A stretch of 7,005 bases of DNA from Planctomycetota bacterium. Lineage in GTDB: Bacteria > Planctomycetota > UBA1135 > GCA-002686595. This document shows, piece after piece, positions 1-5,645 of this stretch. Location of the stretch: the NCBI GenBank assembly GCA_028823185.1, contig JAPKBY010000086.1, forward strand, positions 1 through 7,005. Reading direction: 5' to 3'. Each line of letters starts with the position of its first letter. Position 1 is the first letter of the stretch. Under the pieces are notes generated by a model. That model was not told where the DNA came from. It saw nothing but the letters and a program-made list of their open reading frames with translations, and did not search any database. A program made the translations under genes and the position numbers.

Positions 1-1538
1 CGAGTTCGCTCTCGTCTGGGCGACTCTGACCCGTTCTCTTTGGGCGCGTCTTCGGCATCCCTTCTGCCGCGTCCACGTCGACGCGGCCTCTCGCTGTGCT
101 CTTCTGTCGGGCGATCCTCTTGCTTGGCCGGAGCGCTCGTTGTCTCTGCCGCCACCTCTCTAGGCGCTTGTTCGGAGCGCTCTCCTCTTCTTTGGTTGCG
201 GCGCGGTTCTCCACCCCGCGCGTCTTGTCTCCTCCCGCCGCCAGAACGTCCTCCGCCGTTGCGGGTCCGCTCCGGCGCGTCGACCTCTTTGATCTCCCAT
301 GTGGCTTCTTTAAGGATGGGAGACCATTTGCGCATGTTCGCCGGCGCGATGATCGTGATGGCCTTTCCCTCTCTGCCAGCACGGCCGGTTCGCCCGATCC
401 TGTGCGTGTAGCTGGTGATGTCCCTCGGCGCGCCAATGTTGACGACGTGGGTCACGTGCTTAACGTCCAAGCCGCGAGAGGCCACGTCGGTAGCGATGAG
501 GGCCTTGACGTCGCGTGAGCGGAAGGCGTCCATGACACGGAAGCGCGCATCTTGTTCGTATCCGCCGTGCAGTGCTTTGACGGGGAAGGGGCTGCGCTCG
601 AGCTTGCGGAAGAGGCGGTCAACCTCGACACGGCGATCACAGAAGATCAAGAAGACGGAGTCTTTGTCTGATTGCTCTAGGAGACGGAGGACGGTCATGG
701 CGCGGTCTTCCTCGCCATCGATCTTGTACCAGAGCTGTGTGACGGTCTCTGCTGTAGCGTGTCCGCTGACCGTCGCGATCTCTACGGGGTCTCGCGTGTA
801 GTCCCTCGCGAGCTTCAAGAGAGGCGTCGGGAAGGTCGCTGAGAACAGCAGGGTCTGACGCTCGTCAGGTGTTTTTGAGAGGATCTCTTTGATGTCGTCG
901 ATGAACCCGATCTCAAGCATCTCATCGGCTTCATCTAGAATGACGAACTCTGTCCACGGGAATGAGAGGAACTTTTGACCGTAGAGGTCTAGGACTCTAC
1001 CTGGAGTGCCTACCACGATTTGGGCGCCGGCTTGGAGGGCAGCGACTTGGGGTTGCGCAGGTTCTCCGCCGACGATGAGAGCGACCTTCAGGCCGATCTT
1101 TTCTCCGATAGAGATGCACACTTTGGCGATCTGCTCAGCGAGCTCTCTGGTCGGGCTGAGGATGAGTGCGAGCACTGACGATCTGGTCGGGTCAAGCTTC
1201 GTGAGCATCGGCGCAGCGAAAGCGAGCGTCTTGCCAGTGCCAGTCTGCGCACGCGCGATGACGTCCCTACCCTTGAGCACGTGCTCGATCGAGATCGCTT
1301 GGATGGGCGTGGGCTTGACGATGTTGTCCTCGTCGAGCGCCTCGAGGACCTCTTGCCTGAGGTCCCAGTGGCGGAAGCTCTCGATATCGGGGACATCCTC
1401 AGTCGGCTTCAGGGGCTCGACGGGTCCGCCGCTAGATTTACTTTGGCTAGGTTTGCGCCCACCGCCGCCACCGCCGCCTCTTCGTCCGCCGCTTCCTTGC
1501 TGGGGGCGACGCCCGCCTTGTCTTTTGTCGTTGCTCAT
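1..1538 (-). CDS. DEAD-box ATP-dependent RNA helicase, C-terminus cut by window edge
   Basis: ATP-dependent RNA helicase of superfamily 2, expected to remodel RNA duplexes or RNPs in the cytoplasm (ribosome assembly, mRNA turnover or cold adaptation). At least 512 residues are visible, without an internal stop. Motifs appear in the standard order: Phe55 and PTPIQ (76-80) of the Q motif, AQTGTGKT (97-104, Walker A), PTREL (129-133), TPGR (178-181), DEAD (202-205), SAT (233-235), TDVASRGLD (350-358) and HRIGRTGRAGR (379-389). The core is flanked by a Gly/Arg-rich N-terminal tail (about residues 8-38, including a run of seven Gly) and a Gly/Arg/Glu-rich C-terminal tail from about residue 420 to the edge, probably disordered RNA-binding extensions. 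The ATG at 1538 gives a typical hydrophilic start (MSNDKR). An in-frame ATG at 1604 would add 22 residues, and neither start has a well-spaced Shine-Dalgarno. The subfamily (RhlE, CsdA/DeaD or other) cannot be settled here, so no symbol is given. Confidence 0.95.
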   Translation of the reverse strand, partial: MSNDKRQGGRRPQQGSGGRRGGGGGGGRKPSQSKSSGGPVEPLKPTEDVPDIESFRHWDLRQEVLEALDEDNIVKPTPIQAISIEHVLKGRDVIARAQTGTGKTLAFAAPMLTKLDPTRSSVLALILSPTRELAEQIAKVCISIGEKIGLKVALIVGGEPAQPQVAALQAGAQIVVGTPGRVLDLYGQKFLSFPWTEFVILDEADEMLEIGFIDDIKEILSKTPDERQTLLFSATFPTPLLKLARDYTRDPVEIATVSGHATAETVTQLWYKIDGEEDRAMTVLRLLEQSDKDSVFLIFCDRRVEVDRLFRKLERSPFPVKALHGGYEQDARFRVMDAFRSRDVKALIATDVASRGLDVKHVTHVVNIGAPRDITSYTHRIGRTGRAGREGKAITIIAPANMRKWSPILKEATWEIKEVDAPERTRNGGGRSGGGRRQDARGGEPRRNQRRGERSEQAPREVAAETTSAPAKQEDRPTEEHSERPRRRGRGRRDAEDAPKENGSESPRRERT

Positions 1539-1589
1539 AGTTTTGGGATCTCGATCGCTCCTGACGGAGTTCGAGGACGAACAGCATAG

Positions 1590-1625
1590 GTGGGGAGCCC
1601 ACATGTGGTTAGGTCTTGCGCCTAA
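1590..1625. promoter_or_regulatory. Cluster of overlapping dyads in the helicase/exonuclease III divergent spacer
   Basis: Three inverted repeats are packed into 36 bp: GTGGG-GAG-CCCAC (1590-1602), the perfect 10-bp palindrome CCACATGTGG (1599-1608), and TTAGG-N7-CCTAA (1609-1625). The first two share CCAC, so as RNA they would be mutually exclusive hairpins. The cluster lies 52-87 bp before the helicase ATG and 70-105 bp before the exonuclease ATG, where operators or a structured leader would be expected. The alternative helicase ATG at 1604 falls inside the palindrome. Function is inferred from position only. Confidence 0.35.
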
Positions 1626-1627
1626 TT

Positions 1628-1666
1628 CTCGTTCCTTTCCGAAGAGAGGTCTAGAGGCTCGTTCCT
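1628..1666. repeat. Pair of 9-bp direct repeats (CTCGTTCCT), 30 bp apart
   Basis: CTCGTTCCT occurs at 1628-1636 and again at 1658-1666, both upstream of the exonuclease III start. The 30-bp period is close to three helical turns, which would put both copies on the same DNA face. This could be a regulator half-site pair, but a 9-bp repeat can arise by chance in a 156-bp spacer. Confidence 0.3.
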
Positions 1667-1694
1667 GAGGTCATTGGTGGGTATTGTGCTTCTG

Positions 1695-2465
1695 ATGGAC
1701 ATCGCGACATGGAATGTGAACTCCGTACGGGCGCGCCTGCCGCGTCTATTACCTTGGCTGGAGCAACGTCGTCCGGACGTCGTCTGCTTGCAGGAGACGA
1801 AGTGTTTGGACGAGGTCTTCCCTAGGGAGCCCATAGAAGACCTCGGCTATCACATCGAGTGCTTTGGCCAGAAGACCTACAACGGGGTGGCTATCCTCTC
1901 GAAATCGACCCCGGAGGACGTGATTCGTGGACTCCCTGGAGAGGGCGAAGATGCGGACAAGCGGGTGATCGGCGCGATCGTAGATGGCGTCATGATCCTC
2001 AATCTCTATGTCGTAAACGGGAAAGAGGTCGGGAGTGACAAATACGCCTACAAGCTCGAGTGGATGGATAGAGTCGCAGAGCTCGTCGCTTCGAACTATC
2101 CGATGGATGAGAAGGTCGTCGTGACCGGCGATTTCAACGTCACCTTTGATGATCGCGACATCGCAGAGCCGGATCTTTGGCGCAATAAGATCCTCTGCTC
2201 TGAGGCCGAGCGGGCGGCAATGGCGAAGATCATGGAGCCAGGCTTGAGCGATGCATTTAGAGTGCACTGCGAAGAGGAAGGGCAGTTCACATGGTGGGAC
2301 TTCAGGACGCGCGGATTCCAGCGTGGGAATCGGGGCCTACGGATCGATCACTTCTTGATGAGCCCGCCCGCGATCGAAGCTTGCACGCAGGTGATGATCG
2401 ACAGAGAGGCGCGTGACGGCGAGAAGCCCTCGGATCATGCGCCGGTGATCGCGACGCTCTCCTGA
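1695..2465 (+). CDS. xth: Exodeoxyribonuclease III (AP endonuclease, ExoIII/APE1 family)
   Basis: Mg2+-dependent base-excision-repair nuclease that cleaves DNA 5' of abasic sites and removes 3' blocking groups; it also has 3'-5' exonuclease activity on duplex DNA in characterised members. The 256-residue product matches the usual family length and carries the whole endonuclease/exonuclease/phosphatase active site: Asn7 (WNVNSVRAR), Glu34 (LQETK), Tyr105 (NLYVVNG), Asp146 and Asn148 (GDFN), the FTWWD block (198-202), Asp218 (LRIDHF) and the terminal Asp247-His248 (SDHAPV). Start choice: ATG 1695 gives the family-typical N-terminus (MDIATWN) but has a poor ribosome-binding site. GTG 1677, in frame and six residues upstream, has GAGG (1667-1670) at 6-nt spacing and is a real alternative. 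The gene diverges from the helicase and converges with the LON-domain gene 5 bp away. It appears monocistronic. Confidence 0.95.
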   Translation: MDIATWNVNSVRARLPRLLPWLEQRRPDVVCLQETKCLDEVFPREPIEDLGYHIECFGQKTYNGVAILSKSTPEDVIRGLPGEGEDADKRVIGAIVDGVMILNLYVVNGKEVGSDKYAYKLEWMDRVAELVASNYPMDEKVVVTGDFNVTFDDRDIAEPDLWRNKILCSEAERAAMAKIMEPGLSDAFRVHCEEEGQFTWWDFRTRGFQRGNRGLRIDHFLMSPPAIEACTQVMIDREARDGEKPSDHAPVIATLS

Positions 2466-2482
2466 GAGGGTCAGGTCGCGAT
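2448..2482. terminator. Hairpin spanning both convergent stop codons, possible bidirectional terminator
   Basis: A perfect 8-bp inverted repeat, ATCGCGAC (2448-2455) and GTCGCGAT (2475-2482), encloses 19 nt that contain a second small stem, CTCTC/GAGAG (2457-2468). Both stop codons (plus-strand TGA at 2463-2465, minus-strand TGA at 2471-2473) lie within the loop region. The two genes leave no room for a terminator outside coding sequence, so a shared hairpin is sensible. There is no clear T-run on either side, so it may be a weak or Rho-assisted terminator or just a 3'-end-stabilising structure. Confidence 0.45.
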
Positions 2483-3085
2483 GTGCTTCGCGAGCGCGAT
2501 GTGAGCTCGTCGACCCGCGTCCGGCTCGGCGAATGCCGCCTGCATCTCTTCTGCGGGCAGCTTGAGGAAGTGCAAGAGCAAGTCCGCGAGCGGTGCCATG
2601 GGCGCGTCCATTGGGATCTCTAATTCTTCATCCGAGCGCTCATTGATCGCATGACGGAGGGCGAGGGTGACCGCGACCGCCCGCTCGCCTGTCGGTTGAC
2701 TCTCTTGGATGCCTTCGTACTCGACCATCCTGTAGGGCTTGTCGCTCTCTACTTCGCGTAGCCGCACCCTCTTGATCCCGTGCAGCGTCACGAGGAAGCG
2801 ACCGTCTTCGAGGTGGTTGTGTCCAGCGATCTCGCCCAGGCCTCCGACGTTGTAGAAGGGGGGGCTTTCGGGCGCCTCGTCCTCATGCCCGGCTTGAATT
2901 GCGCTGATGACGAGCCATCCGCGCTGATCGAGGAGGTCGTCGATCATTTGGCGATACCGCGGCTCGAAGACGTGCATTGGGAGCAGCGTTCCAGGGAATA
3001 AAAACACCCCTGGAAGGGGAAAAACGGGCACTTTTGCGGTCTCCGCCCCGATCGGGGGCCAAGCGTCGGGGAAGGATTCGGCCAT
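2471..3085 (-). CDS. Stand-alone LON substrate-binding (LON N-terminal) domain protein
   Basis: A 204-residue cytoplasmic protein made essentially of the PUA-like domain that forms the N-terminus of Lon protease, here without the AAA+ and peptidase parts. The signature block is at residues 20-50: PVFPLPGVFLFPG, then LLPMHVFEPRYRQM. It is followed by a glycine-bearing strand region (FYNVGGLGEI, 77-86) and DGRFLVTLHGIKRVRL (94-109), the usual beta-barrel progression. The remainder is helical and acidic (about 135-204). Single-domain members are widespread; their biochemical role is not established, and Lon-like substrate recognition is only an analogy. The ATG lies 4 nt after the stop of the SirB1-like gene (TGA-AGCC-ATG) with little Shine-Dalgarno, suggesting translational coupling. 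No signal peptide is seen. Confidence 0.9.
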   Translation of the reverse strand: MAESFPDAWPPIGAETAKVPVFPLPGVFLFPGTLLPMHVFEPRYRQMIDDLLDQRGWLVISAIQAGHEDEAPESPPFYNVGGLGEIAGHNHLEDGRFLVTLHGIKRVRLREVESDKPYRMVEYEGIQESQPTGERAVAVTLALRHAINERSDEELEIPMDAPMAPLADLLLHFLKLPAEEMQAAFAEPDAGRRAHIALAKHIAT

Positions 3086-3089
3086 GGCT

Positions 3090-4058
3090 TCAGTCGCTTC
3101 GATCCGCTGTTTCTAGCACCTCGAGGAGCGTCTCTACCTCTGAAGGGAAGCCACGCTCTGAATAGGTCTGAACTAGGTTGTTCACTTGTCGGAGGAAGAG
3201 GCTCTTGTCGCTCGCAGCCCGGAACCAGTTGGGCTCGAAGCAGATGTCGTGATTGGCGAGGTAAGCCATGAGCGCGCCCTGAGAGCGGACTCTTCCCCCG
3301 TGGAAGCAGTCGATGATACGCGACCTCCGCAGGCCGTAGATGCGCAGCATGACATGGCCGGGGAGAGGCAAGATCGACGCGCGCAAGCCGACGCGGCGTG
3401 CTACGAAGAGATAGATCGCGCAGAGAGAGAGGGGGAGACCTGAACGAGTCTCGATGACCCGATGAAGATGCACGTTGTCTGGGTGGTGATACTCTGCGTT
3501 TGTCCCGTTGAATCCGACCGTCTCTGAGAGGTAGTCGGTGAGGATCTTTGCTCTCTCGAGCTCGGTGCCACAGTCCACCGAGAGGCGCATGACCTCGTCG
3601 GCGAAGGCGTCGAGCGTGCGCAGATAGGGGCGAGCATCTAGGCTCGGATCTTGTAGGCGAGCGAGGAGTATGAGTCCGGCCTCTAGGTCGAGCGTTGGGC
3701 GGCTCGCGAATGAGATGAGGCGACGGCGGACCTCTGCTCGACCCAACTCGAGGAGGAGCGTGCGAGCATGTCCTCTCGTGCGCGCGTCGTGAGATCGCCC
3801 AGCACGTTCAAGCAGCGGTCTCCCGATCTTGCCTGCGGCATGAAATTGCCTGCGGAGCTCGTCTCTCACGAGCACAGATTCATCTCCTAAGAGCTTGGCG
3901 ATCGCAGCGAGACGTTCTCTGTCAGCGCCTTGAACAGGCTTCGCTTCCAAAAGGAGCGGGGCGAGCGCAACTTCAGCACCGCTGATCTGCTCGTTGTGCA
4001 CTCCCTTGATGTGGGTGCTGCCCGCGTTCTCGTGGGCTTCCTGATCTTGGCTCTTCAA
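3090..4058 (-). CDS. SirB1/transglutaminase-like family protein with helical-repeat N-terminus
   Basis: A 322-residue cytoplasmic protein. Residues about 45-160 are Leu/Arg-rich helices resembling HEAT-like repeats (DESVLVRDELRRQF, 59-72). Residues about 165-300 match the SirB1 transglutaminase-like core: ETRSGLPLSLCAIY (203-216), ARRVGLRA (220-227), PLPGHVMLR (231-239) with His235, IDCFHGG (249-255) with Asp250, and the late NNL (293-295). The His and Asp of a Cys-His-Asp triad are therefore placed as expected. The catalytic Cys position is unclear, as is usual in this family; Cys213 is the only nearby candidate, so activity should not be assumed. The molecular function is unknown. The frame begins with TTG at 4058 and has no good ribosome-binding site; a GTG at codon 20 or a TTG at codon 37 is possible, because the first 40 residues look unconserved. 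It is the first gene of a unit with the LON-domain gene. Confidence 0.87.
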   Translation of the reverse strand: MKSQDQEAHENAGSTHIKGVHNEQISGAEVALAPLLLEAKPVQGADRERLAAIAKLLGDESVLVRDELRRQFHAAGKIGRPLLERAGRSHDARTRGHARTLLLELGRAEVRRRLISFASRPTLDLEAGLILLARLQDPSLDARPYLRTLDAFADEVMRLSVDCGTELERAKILTDYLSETVGFNGTNAEYHHPDNVHLHRVIETRSGLPLSLCAIYLFVARRVGLRASILPLPGHVMLRIYGLRRSRIIDCFHGGRVRSQGALMAYLANHDICFEPNWFRAASDKSLFLRQVNNLVQTYSERGFPSEVETLLEVLETADRSD

Positions 4059-4164
4059 TGAGGGGTGATGTCTCTCTTGCGGTATGAACTTAACCTGCAG
4101 CGGCCAGGAACTCCCTCCCCGAGATCAGCAAATCGAGGGACCTCACTCGTTCTCGCTTCTTATT

Positions 4165-4201
4165 GGGGCTAAAAACGCCCCGCATTCGCCCTTCTTAAGG
4201 G
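4165..4201. repeat. Two short hairpins in the SirB1/thiolase divergent spacer
   Basis: GGGGC-(7 nt, mostly A)-GCCCC occupies 4165-4181, and CCCTT-CTT-AAGGG occupies 4189-4201. Each has a perfect 5-bp stem. They lie over 140 bp before the thiolase ATG and over 100 bp before the SirB1-like start. They could be operator sites or incidental. The 283-bp spacer 4059-4341 otherwise holds the dyad at 4217-4243 and the candidate promoter; I see no convincing gene in it. Confidence 0.25.
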
Positions 4202-4216
4202 GTTTGCTAAGGAGTC

Positions 4217-4243
4217 TGGGGGTCCTCGTTGCCAGGCTCCCCA
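4217..4243. promoter_or_regulatory. 10-bp imperfect dyad overlapping the candidate thiolase -35, possible operator
   Basis: TGGGGGTCCT (4217-4226) and AGGCTCCCCA (4234-4243) are inverted repeats around a 7-bp centre. As DNA, eight of ten positions are complementary; as RNA, a G-U pair makes nine. The dyad covers the proposed -35 element (4229-4234), the classic place for a repressor site. Which regulator would bind is unknown. Confidence 0.35.
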
Positions 4244-4257
4244 AGCCCATATATTCT
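4229..4257 (+). promoter_or_regulatory. Candidate sigma70-type promoter for the thiolase operon
   Basis: TTGCCA (4229-4234) differs at one base from TTGACA. It is followed after 17 bp by TATTCT (4252-4257), which keeps the important TA and final T of the -10 box. The overlapping TATATT (4250-4255) is a better -10 match but gives only 15-bp spacing. Transcription would start near 4264 and leave a leader of about 78 nt. The -35/-10 rules are borrowed from well-studied bacteria and may not hold for this organism. Confidence 0.35.
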
Positions 4258-4341
4258 AGTTGCTCGAAAACCCCGCCAAGTCCCTCCAGACCCTCCACGT
4301 TCAGTCAGCTTTGAAGAGGTCAGGTCGGCTGGGGAATCTTC

Positions 4342-5550
4342 ATGAGCACCCATCAAAATAGCCGCCGCGTGGTCATCACCCACGCCCTCCGAACCCCGAT
4401 CGGGAGATATCTCGGCGCCTTCAAGGGCTTGAGCGCTGCCGACCTCGGGTCGAGCGTCGTCGGAGAGCTCGTACGGCGAGCTGACTTGCGACCCGCTGAT
4501 GTGGGCGAGGTCGTGATGGGGAATGGCCGGCAGGCTGGCGGTGGGCCGAACGTCGCCAGGCAGATCGCTCACCGATCAGGTCTCGGAGACAGCGTCCCCG
4601 CTTGGACAATGAACATGGCCTGTGGCTCAGGGCTGAAGGCGCTGGAGTGCGTCGCCGCTGCGATCAGCGCAGGCCGCTATGAGGTCGGGATCGCTGGTGG
4701 GACCGAGAGCATGAGTGGGCTGCCTTTCTTCCTTCCGAAGATGCGCACCGGCTACCGCTTGGGCCACGCCAAGGTGGTCGACTCGATGTACAAGGACGGC
4801 TTCGTCTGCCCGATCGCCGACATGGTGATGGGAGAGACAGCTGAGGGCTTAGCCCAAGAGCTGGGGATCACGAGGGCCGAGCAGGACGCCTTCGCGCTCT
4901 CCTCGCAGCAGAAGGCAGGAGCTGCGATCGCTGCTGGTCGCTTCGAGGACGAGATCTCTCCCGTAGAGGTGCCTCAGCGAAGAGGCGAGCCTCTGATGGT
5001 CACAGCCGACGAGCACCCGCGCCCGGACACCAATCTAGAGAAGCTCGGCAAGCTGCCGCCGGTCTTCGATGCTGAGAAGGGGACGGTCTCGGCCGCCAAC
5101 TCCTCTGGGATCACTGACGGGGCAGCTGGCCTGGTCTTGATGAGCGAGGAGGAGGCTCTTCGCAGAGGCCTAGAGCCCCTCGCGATCATCGGAGAGAGCG
5201 CACAAGCAGGCGTAGACCCCTGTCGGATGGGCATTGGGCCTGTCCCTGCGGTCGCTGCGCTCGAAGCAAAGAATGAGATCGCTCTGGCGGACTATGACCT
5301 CGTTGAGCTCAACGAGGCTTTTGCCGCCCAGGTGCTCGCTTGCTGCAAGGAGCTCGAAATCCCCGATGACCGCCTGAACGTCAACGGCGGCGCGATCGCG
5401 CTCGGTCATCCCATCGGAGCGACGGGTGCGCGGATCGTCGTGACGCTCGTTCATGAGCTCGCTCGTCGGGGAGCCTCGAACGGTCTCGCGACCCTCTGCA
5501 TCTCGGGCGGCATGGGTCTCGCGATGGCTTTCCACCGCGATCAAGCCTGA
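4342..5550 (+). CDS. Acetyl-CoA C-acyltransferase (thiolase family)
   Basis: Condenses two acetyl-CoA to acetoacetyl-CoA or, in reverse, cleaves 3-ketoacyl-CoA with CoA; a cytoplasmic enzyme, tetrameric in typical members. The 402 residues are a normal full length. The nucleophile is Cys94 in NMACGSGLKAL. NEAFA (Asn324), GGAIALGHPIGATG (His356) and CISGGMG (acid/base Cys386) complete the four thiolase signature residues. GNGRQAGGGPNVARQ (60-74) is the N-terminal conserved block. Start ATG 4342 is supported by GGGGAA (4331-4336) at 5-nt spacing. The downstream (S)-3-hydroxyacyl-CoA dehydrogenase uses or supplies the 3-ketoacyl-CoA, so this is either a biosynthetic acetoacetyl-CoA thiolase (AtoB/PhaA-like) or a degradative 3-ketoacyl-CoA thiolase. 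Sequence alone does not separate these, so no symbol is given. It is first in a plus-strand unit with a candidate promoter and operator upstream. Confidence 0.95.
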   Translation: MSTHQNSRRVVITHALRTPIGRYLGAFKGLSAADLGSSVVGELVRRADLRPADVGEVVMGNGRQAGGGPNVARQIAHRSGLGDSVPAWTMNMACGSGLKALECVAAAISAGRYEVGIAGGTESMSGLPFFLPKMRTGYRLGHAKVVDSMYKDGFVCPIADMVMGETAEGLAQELGITRAEQDAFALSSQQKAGAAIAAGRFEDEISPVEVPQRRGEPLMVTADEHPRPDTNLEKLGKLPPVFDAEKGTVSAANSSGITDGAAGLVLMSEEEALRRGLEPLAIIGESAQAGVDPCRMGIGPVPAVAALEAKNEIALADYDLVELNEAFAAQVLACCKELEIPDDRLNVNGGAIALGHPIGATGARIVVTLVHELARRGASNGLATLCISGGMGLAMAFHRDQA

Positions 5551-5633
5551 GCCCAAGCTCACACACAATCATGAGCGCCGTACGTCGTCGCTCGACCTCA
5601 ACTAGAAAACACAACACACCCCAACCAACACTC

Positions 5634-5637
5634 GGAG
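5634..5637 (+). promoter_or_regulatory. Ribosome-binding site that fixes the dehydrogenase start at 5646
   Basis: GGAG lies 8 nt before ATG 5646. It follows a 26-nt stretch (5606-5631) made only of A and C, which would be unstructured in mRNA. The in-frame ATG at 5571 has no Shine-Dalgarno and would add 25 residues absent from the family, so 5646 is preferred. Confidence 0.65.
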
Positions 5638-5645
5638 CTTCAAGG

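Noticed and set aside
40..801. Overlapping plus-strand open frames of 123, 140 and 128 codons
   Set aside because: They are antisense to the DEAD-box helicase, whose full motif set is in the minus-strand frame. Their translations are Arg/Ser/Pro-rich without recognisable domains.
1583..1611. TATGCT with TAACCA 17 bp upstream on the minus strand as a helicase promoter
   Set aside because: The -10 is passable, but the -35 matches only three of six bases, so it was not listed as a feature.
1006..1668. Plus-strand open frame of 220 codons
   Set aside because: Antisense to the helicase N-terminal half. The proline run is the complement of the helicase glycine codons, and no family resemblance is seen.
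1749..2267. Minus-strand open frame of 172 codons
   Set aside because: Shadow of the exonuclease III gene, which has every active-site residue in the plus frame.
4084..4314. Plus-strand open frame of 76 codons in the SirB1/thiolase spacer
   Set aside because: No ribosome-binding site, Ser/Pro-rich translation without domain resemblance, and it overlaps the dyads and the candidate promoter.
5571..5645. 25-residue N-terminal extension of the dehydrogenase from ATG 5571
   Set aside because: No Shine-Dalgarno before 5571; the extension is low-complexity and the family N-terminus begins at MEIKTVGVVG, which has GGAG at 8 nt.
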